The notes beneath the pieces were generated by a model that was not told where the DNA came from, made no database searches, and worked only from the letters and a program-made list of their open reading frames with translations. The translations under genes were made by a program, and so were the position numbers. A DNA stretch of 8,621 nt from CBFHSD01 sp965658375 (lineage in GTDB: Bacteria; Bacteroidota; Bacteroidia; Flavobacteriales_G; Salibacteraceae): NCBI GenBank assembly GCA_965658375.1, contig CBFHSD010000068.1, positions 1-8,621 of the forward strand, written 5' to 3'. This document shows, in pieces, positions 1 through 5,492 of the stretch (the first letter of the stretch is position 1; the number at the start of each line of letters is the position of its first letter).

Positions 1-1
1 C

Positions 2-685
2 TATATAGGTAAAGCCAAAAACTTAAAAAAGAGGGTTTTATCTCATTTTACTGGAAGTGATGATTCATATAAAGATCAGCGTTTCAAACGAGAGATTCGT
101 TCTTTAAGTCATTTAGAAACAGCTACGGTAGAGATAGCTGGAATTGTAGAAGATTCACTCATTAAGAAGCATTGGCCAAAGTTTAATAGAGCACAAAAAG
201 AACCTGTTTTTCTGTATAGAATTGTTCACTATTTAGGAAGAGATTCGGCTATGAGACTGACCATTCAGAAAAGAAAAAGATCAGAAGATGCCATTGCTAC
301 TTTCTATTCAAACTCTTCTGCCAAGCAGTGGCTTCAGCTAAAGGTAGATGAATACCAATTGAACCCAATTTACTGCGATGCACCCATTTTTGCGAACAGC
401 GGTATAGCCATAGAGGCCCACAATGCGCAATGTTTGAAGTTGATCAAAGACACTAAAGAACAAGAATCGAATTACCTTTTGCTTGTTCAAGGCAACACGA
501 AAAAAGGGGTGTTGCACGTAGAGAAAGGCAGGGTCATAGGGTACAGCATATGTGGTGTCCAAGAACAATTGGAGATGAACGCCTTGCTAGAATCTATTCA
601 ACCCATTCATACGAGTAGAATTATTGAGAAAATCAAAGAAGACATACTTATGTATGGCTTGTACGAAGAACAGATTGAGATATGA
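2..685 (+). CDS. GIY-YIG nuclease, UvrC/Cho-like, 3' part only (probable DnaQ-GIY-YIG fusion)
   Basis: The frame is open from base 2 with no start codon that fits, so the gene is cut by the left window edge; 227 codons remain. The fragment opens with the second half of a GIY-YIG domain: YIGKAKNLKKRV (residues 1-12, with the conserved Tyr and Arg), then VEDSLIKKHWPKFN, in which Glu50 and Asn62 match the catalytic Glu and conserved Asn of UvrC and Cho. The ATG at 251 falls after this domain and is an internal Met. The segment after it (about residues 95-160) resembles the Cys-bearing region that follows GIY-YIG in UvrC-like proteins, but keeps only isolated cysteines (in NPIYC and NAQC). In Bacteroidetes such proteins usually carry an N-terminal DnaQ-type 3'-5' exonuclease; that part would lie upstream and is not visible. 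Likely role: incision or processing of damaged DNA in the cytoplasm. The stop overlaps the next start (ATGA), suggesting translational coupling. Confidence 0.82.
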   Translation, partial: YIGKAKNLKKRVLSHFTGSDDSYKDQRFKREIRSLSHLETATVEIAGIVEDSLIKKHWPKFNRAQKEPVFLYRIVHYLGRDSAMRLTIQKRKRSEDAIATFYSNSSAKQWLQLKVDEYQLNPIYCDAPIFANSGIAIEAHNAQCLKLIKDTKEQESNYLLLVQGNTKKGVLHVEKGRVIGYSICGVQEQLEMNALLESIQPIHTSRIIEKIKEDILMYGLYEEQIEI

Positions 686-1350
686 ATTGGTCAAATCACA
701 TTTTAACGTTTTACAAAAATCTTGTCCTGCCAGAAGTTACTGTTCCTAGAGTAGCAGTGCTAAATCCGTATAAGGTCAAAGAAACGCAAGATTTGATGCG
801 TCAGTTTTACGAGAAGTATTACTCAGACGAACGAGAACGTAAAGTACTTATAGGAATCAACCCTGGCCGTTTTGGAGCTGGACTAACGGGGATTCCATTT
901 ACAGATCCTGTCTATTTGCATGAGCAATGCGGAATAGAGAATAGGTTACCGAAGAAACATGAGTTAAGCTCAAAATACATTTACGATGTCGTAGAGGCTA
1001 GCGGTGGCCCTGAAGCTTTTTTTGGTCAAGTATATATTACTTCGGTATGTCCAGTAGGATTTGTAAGAGATGGAAAGAACCTCAATTATTACGATGATAA
1101 ACAGCTTACCGAAGAACTTGAAGCTTACAATGTCAAAGAGTTAGGAAAACAAATACAGGAACTCCCTGTTCATTCAACAGCATGGATTTTGGGCCAAGGA
1201 GCCAACTTTAAGTATTTTAAGAAGCTAAACGAGAAGCATGGTTTTTTTAAGCAAGTAAAACCTTTACCACATCCTAGATGGGTAATGCAGTACAGGCTAA
1301 AAAGTAAGCAAGATTACATTTCACGCTATTTACAGGTCTTTCAGGAATAA
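682..1350 (+). CDS. SMUG2-like uracil-DNA glycosylase family protein
   Basis: This 222-residue protein carries both active-site motifs of the SMUG branch of the UDG superfamily. Motif 1 is GINPGRFGAGLTGIPF (residues 58-73), with Asn60 at the position of the catalytic or water-positioning Asn. Motif 2 is PHPRWVMQY (196-204), with His197 in place of the His of the SMUG1 HPSPRN loop. The PHPRW form, rather than HPSP, fits the SMUG2 subfamily described from Pedobacter (Bacteroidetes). Such enzymes cleave the N-glycosidic bond of uracil, and possibly other deaminated bases, to start base excision repair in the cytoplasm. There is no Fe-S cysteine set as in family 4 UDGs. The start overlaps the upstream GIY-YIG nuclease stop by 4 nt (ATGA), so the two are very likely co-translated, and msrA follows after 26 nt. 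The family is secure; subfamily and substrate range are inferred. Confidence 0.88.
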   Translation: MNWSNHILTFYKNLVLPEVTVPRVAVLNPYKVKETQDLMRQFYEKYYSDERERKVLIGINPGRFGAGLTGIPFTDPVYLHEQCGIENRLPKKHELSSKYIYDVVEASGGPEAFFGQVYITSVCPVGFVRDGKNLNYYDDKQLTEELEAYNVKELGKQIQELPVHSTAWILGQGANFKYFKKLNEKHGFFKQVKPLPHPRWVMQYRLKSKQDYISRYLQVFQE

Positions 1351-1376
1351 AAGGAAGGAGCGAACCGTTTGAGGAT

Positions 1377-2021
1377 ATGATGAAAAAGCAAATAATTGGA
1401 TTGTTATTATTAGGTGTTTTCGCAGTTTCTTGTCAAGGACAAACTACGCAAGAGCTTAATGAAAAAGAACTAAAAGAAATGAGTGAGAAATTAGATACAG
1501 CCACATTTGGAGCAGGATGCTTTTGGTGTGTAGAAGCCATATTTCAAGAGTTGAAAGGCGTAGAAAAAGTAGTTTCGGGTTATTCAGGGGGACATGTAAA
1601 AAACCCAGCGTATAAAGAGGTGTGTAACGGAACAACCGGGCATGCAGAAGTGTGTCAGCTTTATTACGACCCAGAAATCATCTCTTTTGAGGAACTTTTA
1701 GAGGTGTTTTGGCAAACACATGACCCAACAACACTCAACAGGCAAGGAGCAGATGTTGGAACACAGTATAGATCGTCTATTTTTTACCATTCTCAAGAGC
1801 AAAAAGAAAAAGCTGAGTTCTACAAGAGTAGGCTAGAGGAGGAGAAGGTCTACCCAAATCCTATCGTAACGGAGATTTCAGAATTCAGGAATTTTTATGA
1901 AGCTGACGATTACCATCAAAATTACTTCAATGAAAATGGAAATCAACCTTATTGCAGTATGGTAATTCGACCTAAAGTGGAAAAATTTCACAAGGCTTTC
2001 GGAGAAAAGTTAAAAAAATAA
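1377..2021 (+). CDS. msrA: Peptide-methionine (S)-S-oxide reductase MsrA, predicted lipoprotein
   Basis: The protein has 214 residues. The MsrA signature GAGCFWC lies at residues 45-51, with catalytic Cys48, followed by the family segments SGYSGGH, the TGHAEVCQ stretch, and DVGTQYRS. Cys193 in the C-terminal PYCSMVIRPK stretch is the likely resolving cysteine. MsrA reduces methionine-S-sulfoxide in proteins, with electrons usually supplied by thioredoxin. The N-terminus is a lipoprotein-type signal: MMKK, a hydrophobic run, then AVSC with Cys19 as the lipidation site. The enzyme is therefore probably anchored on the outer side of the inner membrane or in the outer membrane facing the periplasm, and would need a periplasmic reductant. 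Two adjacent ATGs (1377 and 1380) are possible starts; GAGGA at 1371-1375 is better spaced for 1380. No MsrB domain or neighbouring msrB is present. It probably shares a transcript with the two upstream repair genes. Confidence 0.95.
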   Translation: MMKKQIIGLLLLGVFAVSCQGQTTQELNEKELKEMSEKLDTATFGAGCFWCVEAIFQELKGVEKVVSGYSGGHVKNPAYKEVCNGTTGHAEVCQLYYDPEIISFEELLEVFWQTHDPTTLNRQGADVGTQYRSSIFYHSQEQKEKAEFYKSRLEEEKVYPNPIVTEISEFRNFYEADDYHQNYFNENGNQPYCSMVIRPKVEKFHKAFGEKLKK

Positions 2022-2052
2022 AGCTCAATCAAATTATCACAATCAAGATTGC

Positions 2053-2066
2053 GTTACAAAAGTAAC
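2053..2066. repeat. Perfect GTTAC-N4-GTAAC palindrome (operator-like)
   Basis: The sequence is GTTAC AAAA GTAAC, a perfect dyad with 5-bp arms and an AT-only spacer. It lies in the gap between msrA and the XRE gene. It matches two 14-mers in front of the XRE gene (2485-2498 and 2520-2533) at 11 and 11 of 14 positions. A protein-binding site is an inference; it also forms part of the left arm of the hairpin at 2055-2088. Confidence 0.45.
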
Positions 2067-2088
2067 TAACTTAACTGTTACTTTTGTA
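2055..2088. terminator. Putative bidirectional terminator between msrA and the XRE gene
   Basis: A perfect 12-bp inverted repeat (2055-2066 and 2077-2088, arm TACAAAAGTAAC) encloses a 10-nt loop. It sits between convergent genes: just past the msrA stop and across the last codons and stop of the - strand XRE gene. The position is right for a shared terminator. However, the stem is AT-rich (3 GC pairs) and lacks a clean U-tract after it on either strand, so termination is plausible rather than clear. The alternative is a pair of tandem operator sites whose own dyad symmetry creates the hairpin. Confidence 0.45.
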
Positions 2089-2475
2089 TTCCGTAAATGT
2101 ACCGTCAGAATAAAAAAATAAGACCTTCTCAATACGCAGGTCTTCTTTTTTGTGTCCCCTTCCTAATTTAGAGCTAGTCTCCTTAAGGTCTACTTTCTCC
2201 TGTACTGAATTGGGTACAAATGTATCTCCCGTTAATGTAGTCGAACTTTCACTAGCAGTAAGACTCCCAATTCCCATTACTAGCCATTTAAAGTCTACTT
2301 CTGGATAACGGTTTACTACTTTAGTAACTACATCGAGGCTCGCATTGTTGCGACCATTGAGTATGTGCGTTAAAGAACTTCGCTGTACTTGAATAGCTTC
2401 AGAGAACTGTGTTGTATTCATGCTTTTAAAATGCATGATCATCTTAAGTCTATTGCGTATCCCCTCTGAGTTCAT
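2071..2475 (-). CDS. XRE-family HTH transcriptional regulator
   Basis: This is a 134-residue protein. The first about 70 residues form a Cro/C1-type helix-turn-helix: TQFSEAIQ (22-29) as the scaffold helix, then QRSSLTHILNGR (31-42) as the recognition helix, followed by the typical LDVVTKVVNRYPEVDFKWLV segment. The middle part (about 72-105) is Ser/Thr/Lys-rich and probably flexible. The tail DLRIEKVLFFYSDGTFTEY is a conserved short C-terminal element of Bacteroidetes XRE proteins whose function I do not know. There is no peptidase or ligand domain. It is transcribed away from the lipoprotein pair at 2632-5411. Two similar dyads (2485-2498 and 2520-2533) lie just upstream, one on its likely -7 box, so negative autoregulation is likely. 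The ATG at 2475 starts the domain normally; no Shine-Dalgarno sequence is visible. Confidence 0.88.
   Translation of the reverse strand: MNSEGIRNRLKMIMHFKSMNTTQFSEAIQVQRSSLTHILNGRNNASLDVVTKVVNRYPEVDFKWLVMGIGSLTASESSTTLTGDTFVPNSVQEKVDLKETSSKLGRGHKKEDLRIEKVLFFYSDGTFTEYKSNS
2077..2090. repeat. Degenerate GTTAC-N4-GTA element inside the 3' end of the XRE gene
   Basis: GTTAC TTTT GTA TT has a full left half-site, an AT-only spacer and three of five right half-site bases. Its centre is 24 bp from that of the palindrome at 2053-2066. It encodes the last residues of the XRE protein, so part of the match could be coincidence. Confidence 0.3.
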
Positions 2476-2484
2476 ATTTTAAAT

Positions 2485-2498
2485 GTTACAATTGTACC
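2485..2498. promoter_or_regulatory. Putative operator 1 of the XRE regulator
   Basis: GTTAC AATT GTACC contains the perfect 10-bp palindrome TACAATTGTA and agrees at 11 of 14 positions with the second element at 2520-2533. It lies 10 bp upstream of the XRE start codon, within the expected 5' untranslated region. Binding by the adjacent XRE protein is inferred from position and symmetry. Confidence 0.45.
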
Positions 2499-2519
2499 TT
2501 CTAGATATTTAATCTGATT

Positions 2520-2533
2520 GTTGCAAATGTAAC
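2520..2533. promoter_or_regulatory. Putative operator 2, overlapping the XRE -7 box
   Basis: GTTGC AAAT GTAAC is a near-perfect dyad of the same GTTRC-W4-GTAAC type. Its centre is 35 bp from that of operator 1. It completely covers the candidate -7 box of the XRE gene (2524-2531, - strand), so a bound protein there would block RNA polymerase. It is about 50 bp upstream of the -33 element serving the divergent lipoprotein genes. Confidence 0.45.
2524..2531 (-). promoter_or_regulatory. Candidate Bacteroidetes -7 box for the XRE gene
   Basis: Read on the - strand this is TACATTTG, an exact match to TAnnTTTG. Transcription would start near 2518-2520, giving a leader of about 43-45 nt. No exact TTG is found 17-23 bp upstream; the nearest is TCG at 2557-2555, so the -33 part is weak. 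Confidence 0.45.
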
Positions 2534-2585
2534 GTCAATTTGCGATCTAAAAAACGAATTGGTATACATTTTGACAAAGTGAACC

Positions 2586-2614
2586 TTGAATTGATTGAAC
2601 CAAGATTATATTTG
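2586..2614 (+). promoter_or_regulatory. Bacteroidetes-type promoter of the CsgG-like/LPP20-like operon
   Basis: TTG at 2586-2588, an 18-bp spacer and TATATTTG at 2607-2614 match the TTG-N17-23-TAnnTTTG consensus of the Bacteroidetes primary sigma factor. The expected transcription start is near 2618-2620, leaving a leader of only about 12-14 nt before ATG 2632. This rules out the in-frame GTG at 2614 as the start codon, because it is part of the -7 box. A direct repeat TGAACC (2580-2585 and 2596-2601) flanks the -33 element. Confidence 0.65.
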
Positions 2615-2631
2615 TGACAACTTTGATACCC

Positions 2632-4038
2632 ATGCAGATAAAAACTCTCTTCAGTGCTGGTCTGATTTTAATCTTGTTGAATGGATGTACTGGTTCAAAA
2701 AGTTATTCTAAGAAAGGTGAAAAGCTTCAAGAAGCTGGCATGACCAATGAAGCCGCTGGATTCTTTTACGAAGCACTCGTTCGAAACCCTAAAAACATTG
2801 ATGCCCGAATAGGTCTTAAAGCTACTGGTGATAAACAGATCAATGCAATTTTAGAAGGTTTCTATAAAGCATACTCAATAAAAGCAGATAGAGACGCGGT
2901 TTACTCTTACAGAGATGCATTGAGATTAAGTGAAAAGTATGGAGCATTTGTAGATCTTGAAGTTCCTTCTTATTACAGTGCGTATTATGATGAAGTTCTT
3001 ACTCGGTATTTGCATGATCGCTATGTAGAGGCAAATAACTTCTTAGATGAAGAGAAATTCACTGAAGCGGAGAATGTTTTAGATGAAATTATTTCTCTTG
3101 ACCCAGATTACAAAGACGCGAAAGATTTGGGAGATCTCGCTGAGGTTGAACCTTTGTATAGAAAAGGAGTGCGTGAGTTTGAAAATGGCAAGTTCAGGGC
3201 ATGTTATGGAACCATGAATATGGTTTTGGGAATTGATAATGGCTATAAAGATGCTATTGACTACAAAGAAAGAGCCCTTGAAAAAGGAACAATAACCGTT
3301 GCTGTTTTACCATTTGAGTCTTCTGTAAATGCAAGTGGAGCACAATCGCTGTCTAAGTCACTTTACGGTCAAATAGTACAACAATTGGTAAATAGTGACA
3401 ATCCCTTTCTTAAGGTGATAGATCGAGAAAATACAGATCATTTATTGCGCGAACAACGATTAAGTATGGAGGGTGCTGTTCAAAATGAAAGTGCTGTTAG
3501 CGCAGGTGAAATGTTGGGTGCTAAAGTTTTGATTACTGGAAAAGTGACGAGTTATGCATACAATCCAGGAAGGGTTAGCAGTCAGAAAAAACAAGGTTTT
3601 ACAGCACAATCCATTACGCGGATAGATCCTGTCACAAAAGAGAAAAAGACAGCGACTGTTTACAAAAAGACTTACTATACAGAACATCAAGGAAATACCG
3701 CGGTAAATGCATCGTTTCAGTTCAAAGCTATTGATTCTGAAACAGGCGAGGTTATTGTTTCAGATGTACTGAGTTCTACAAGTGCTGATCAAGTGCATTT
3801 TGCAACTTACAAAGGCAATAAAAAGGCACTTTATAAAGGAAGCTTCAAGAGTTTCAATACAACCTTTGACTCAGGCGATAAGGTGTTTAAGTCATCTGCT
3901 CAAAAAAGACAATTCGATGCGATATTGTACTCTCAGAAAACTACTTTGAAGTCTGAGGTTCAACTGACTGGAGAGCTTTCTTCAAGTATGAGTAAAGGTG
4001 TTTATGGTCGGATTAATGCGTATAATCCAGATAAATAA
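2632..4038 (+). CDS. CsgG-like lipoprotein with N-terminal TPR-like repeats
   Basis: The protein has 468 residues from ATG 2632. The signal peptide ends in LLNGC, with Cys19 as the lipidation site. TPR-like helical pairs follow (about 27-60, 130-165 and 174-208, for example AEN..LDEIISLDPDY). From residue 222 a CsgG/TolB-N/LpoB-like domain begins: VAVLPFES (223-230), a helix with YGQIVQQLV, VIDREN (262-267), LLREQ (271-275) and LGAKVLITGKV (295-305), then a strand pair ending SETGEVIVSDV. CsgG forms the outer-membrane curli export pore, while relatives (LpoB, FlgO) are periplasmic outer-membrane lipoproteins, so pore formation cannot be assumed. No curli subunit genes are visible. The Lys/Thr/Tyr-rich insert at about 310-355 is not obviously from CsgG. 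The gene overlaps the LPP20-like gene by 1 nt (TAATG), so both products are probably made together and act together at the outer membrane. The exact role is unknown. Confidence 0.8.
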   Translation: MQIKTLFSAGLILILLNGCTGSKSYSKKGEKLQEAGMTNEAAGFFYEALVRNPKNIDARIGLKATGDKQINAILEGFYKAYSIKADRDAVYSYRDALRLSEKYGAFVDLEVPSYYSAYYDEVLTRYLHDRYVEANNFLDEEKFTEAENVLDEIISLDPDYKDAKDLGDLAEVEPLYRKGVREFENGKFRACYGTMNMVLGIDNGYKDAIDYKERALEKGTITVAVLPFESSVNASGAQSLSKSLYGQIVQQLVNSDNPFLKVIDRENTDHLLREQRLSMEGAVQNESAVSAGEMLGAKVLITGKVTSYAYNPGRVSSQKKQGFTAQSITRIDPVTKEKKTATVYKKTYYTEHQGNTAVNASFQFKAIDSETGEVIVSDVLSSTSADQVHFATYKGNKKALYKGSFKSFNTTFDSGDKVFKSSAQKRQFDAILYSQKTTLKSEVQLTGELSSSMSKGVYGRINAYNPDK

Positions 4039-5411
4039 TGTTGAAGAAGTTTTGGTTCCTGGCAATCGTTGTTTTCACGCTTTCAGCTTGCGGAGGAAAA
4101 AAAGAAAGTATCCCAACTCCTGTAGACCTTAGTCCAGCTTGGGTGAAACAACATCCTGTAGATCCTCAATATTATGTTGGTGTGGGTATGGTTCCAAAGA
4201 AATTTCATCCAAACGACTACGCACAACAAGCAAAAAAGAACGCATTAAATGATCTTGCCTCAGAGATTCAAGTCAACGTAGCATCCAATTCTATGCTGTT
4301 TTCAGTAGAAAGAGGAAGTGAGTTTAGAGAAGAATACAAAGACTTTATTCAAGTAAAAACAAACCAATCCATCAAGAATTTCGAACAAGTAGATGTCTAC
4401 GAGAGTGAATCGGAGTTTTGGGTCTATTACCGTCTTTCCAAAGCGCAATACAAACAAGACAGGGCAAAGGAAATTGAAAAGGCAATCAATCAGTCTATGT
4501 TGCTGATTGAAAAAGGAGACGACTTAGAGGCCGGTAAAGACCATAAAAATGCTTTAGTAAGTTATTTAAAGGCTTTAGATCCCATACAACCTTATTTAGG
4601 TGAGCAATTGAATGCCACATACAAGGGTGAACCGGTTTTCTTAGGGAATCTGCTTTTTCATAAGATAGATGGCCTGACAAAATCACTGCATTTAATTCCA
4701 GAAAACCAGAACCTAGAAGTTGTCATTGGTCAGGTGATTCCTTCAGAGACTTTGAAATTCACACTTACCGATGCTGAAGGAAACAAAGTAGGAGGCTTCC
4801 CTATTATTTTTGACTATTCAAATGGTAGACCCGACCAAAGAAGGGGGGTAACAGGAAATGATGGTGCTGTTTACGGCAGCTTGAGCAAGATATTTAATGC
4901 AGATGCCAACCAATATTTTGAGGCAAAGATTGATTTCGCAAAGCTGGTAGAGCATGGAAAGGAAGAAGAATTTACTGAAAATTTACTCTCTTCACTCAAT
5001 GCGAATGTAGCGAGTGTTGCGTTACAAGTGCGATACCCTAAGTGTACAATCAATATCAATCATACAAGTAAGTCAACTGCAATTGGATTGGAAGAAACAG
5101 AAGAGACCATTGCACAGTATCTTAGTAAGAAAGGGTTTATCATTACTTCAAGCAATCCAGACATCACGATTGATATAGAGGTAAATACAAGATCTCTAGG
5201 AAAGCAAGGTGACATGTACTTTGTGCAATTAACCGGAATTTTAAAGGTACAAGAAGCAAACACTAAGAATACCATATACACAGACAAGTTAAAGGAGTTT
5301 AAAGGAGTGCAACTCACCGAAGAAAAAGCAGAATTGAATGCTTTTCAAAAGTTAAGTGAGTATTTAAGAGATACTGGAACCCCTCGTCTTTACAGGGCTT
5401 ATATGAAGTAA
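4038..5411 (+). CDS. LPP20-like lipoprotein with Ig-like segment
   Basis: This 457-residue protein has a lipoprotein signal ending LSAC (Cys18). The N-terminal domain (about 30-140) has the LPP20 pattern: SPAWV, then YYVGVG (45-50), AQQAKKNALNDLASEIQVNV (62-81) and the closing strand FWVYYRLSK. LPP20 domains occur in Helicobacter Lpp20 and in the flagellar outer-membrane proteins FlgP and FlgT. A helical stretch at about 145-190 (ALVSYLKAL) looks TPR-like. Residues about 225-300 have a beta-sandwich pattern (FTLTDAEGNKVGGFPIIF, then VTGNDGAVYG) like invasin-type Ig domains. The C-terminal part (about 335-457) alternates strands and ends with an alanine-rich helix, possibly a second LPP20/FlgT-like fold. 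Its ATG overlaps the stop of the CsgG-like gene, indicating coupling. A FlgO/FlgP-like partnership with the upstream protein is an inference; I see no flagellar genes. A putative terminator follows. Confidence 0.77.
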   Translation: MLKKFWFLAIVVFTLSACGGKKESIPTPVDLSPAWVKQHPVDPQYYVGVGMVPKKFHPNDYAQQAKKNALNDLASEIQVNVASNSMLFSVERGSEFREEYKDFIQVKTNQSIKNFEQVDVYESESEFWVYYRLSKAQYKQDRAKEIEKAINQSMLLIEKGDDLEAGKDHKNALVSYLKALDPIQPYLGEQLNATYKGEPVFLGNLLFHKIDGLTKSLHLIPENQNLEVVIGQVIPSETLKFTLTDAEGNKVGGFPIIFDYSNGRPDQRRGVTGNDGAVYGSLSKIFNADANQYFEAKIDFAKLVEHGKEEEFTENLLSSLNANVASVALQVRYPKCTININHTSKSTAIGLEETEETIAQYLSKKGFIITSSNPDITIDIEVNTRSLGKQGDMYFVQLTGILKVQEANTKNTIYTDKLKEFKGVQLTEEKAELNAFQKLSEYLRDTGTPRLYRAYMK

Positions 5412-5424
5412 TTGTCAAATCTTT

Positions 5425-5459
5425 CACCATTTTTTTTCAAATGGTGTCCAGACTTTTTT
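5425..5459 (+). terminator. Putative intrinsic terminator after the lipoprotein operon
   Basis: An 8-bp perfect stem (CACCATTT at 5425-5432 with AAATGGTG at 5439-5446) closes a 6-nt loop. A six-T run follows at 5454-5459, but after a 7-nt spacer, which is longer than in a classical terminator. It lies 13 nt past the operon stop and directly before the typA promoter, which suits termination. Confidence 0.5.
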
Positions 5460-5466
5460 CTAGATG

Positions 5467-5474
5467 TACATTTG
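5467..5474 (+). promoter_or_regulatory. -7 box of the typA promoter
   Basis: TACATTTG matches TAnnTTTG exactly and is followed by CAGC, as is the box before the helicase gene. The only -33 candidate is the imperfect GTG at 5444-5446, 20 bp upstream. The box is 18 nt before ATG 5493, the same layout as the promoter at 2586-2614. Confidence 0.6.
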
Positions 5475-5492
5475 CAGCCTCAAAATTCAGGC

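Noticed and set aside
251..685. A separate 144-residue protein starting at ATG 251
   Set aside because: The frame is continuous upstream to the window edge and encodes a recognisable GIY-YIG domain there, so ATG 251 is internal.
2071..2533. Prophage repressor region
   Set aside because: XRE gene plus operator-like dyads could suggest a phage switch, but no divergent cro-like gene, integrase or att repeat is present, and the regulator lacks a peptidase tail.
2614..2631. GTG at 2614 as the start of the CsgG-like gene
   Set aside because: The G belongs to the -7 box TATATTTG, so the codon would lie upstream of the expected transcription start. ATG 2632 gives a clean lipoprotein signal directly at the N-terminus.
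3460..3690. Open frame on the - strand inside the CsgG-like gene
   Set aside because: It lies entirely within a well-supported + strand gene, shows no known motif and has no promoter. The same applies to the - strand frames at 338-568, 4495-4686, 4871-5059, 5060-5317, 6188-6430, 6762-6959, 7379-7594 and 8062-8307.
4038..5411. Curli/functional amyloid secretion locus
   Set aside because: The CsgG-like protein suggested it, but no CsgA/B-type repeat subunit, CsgE or CsgF homologue is visible; the neighbour is LPP20-like.
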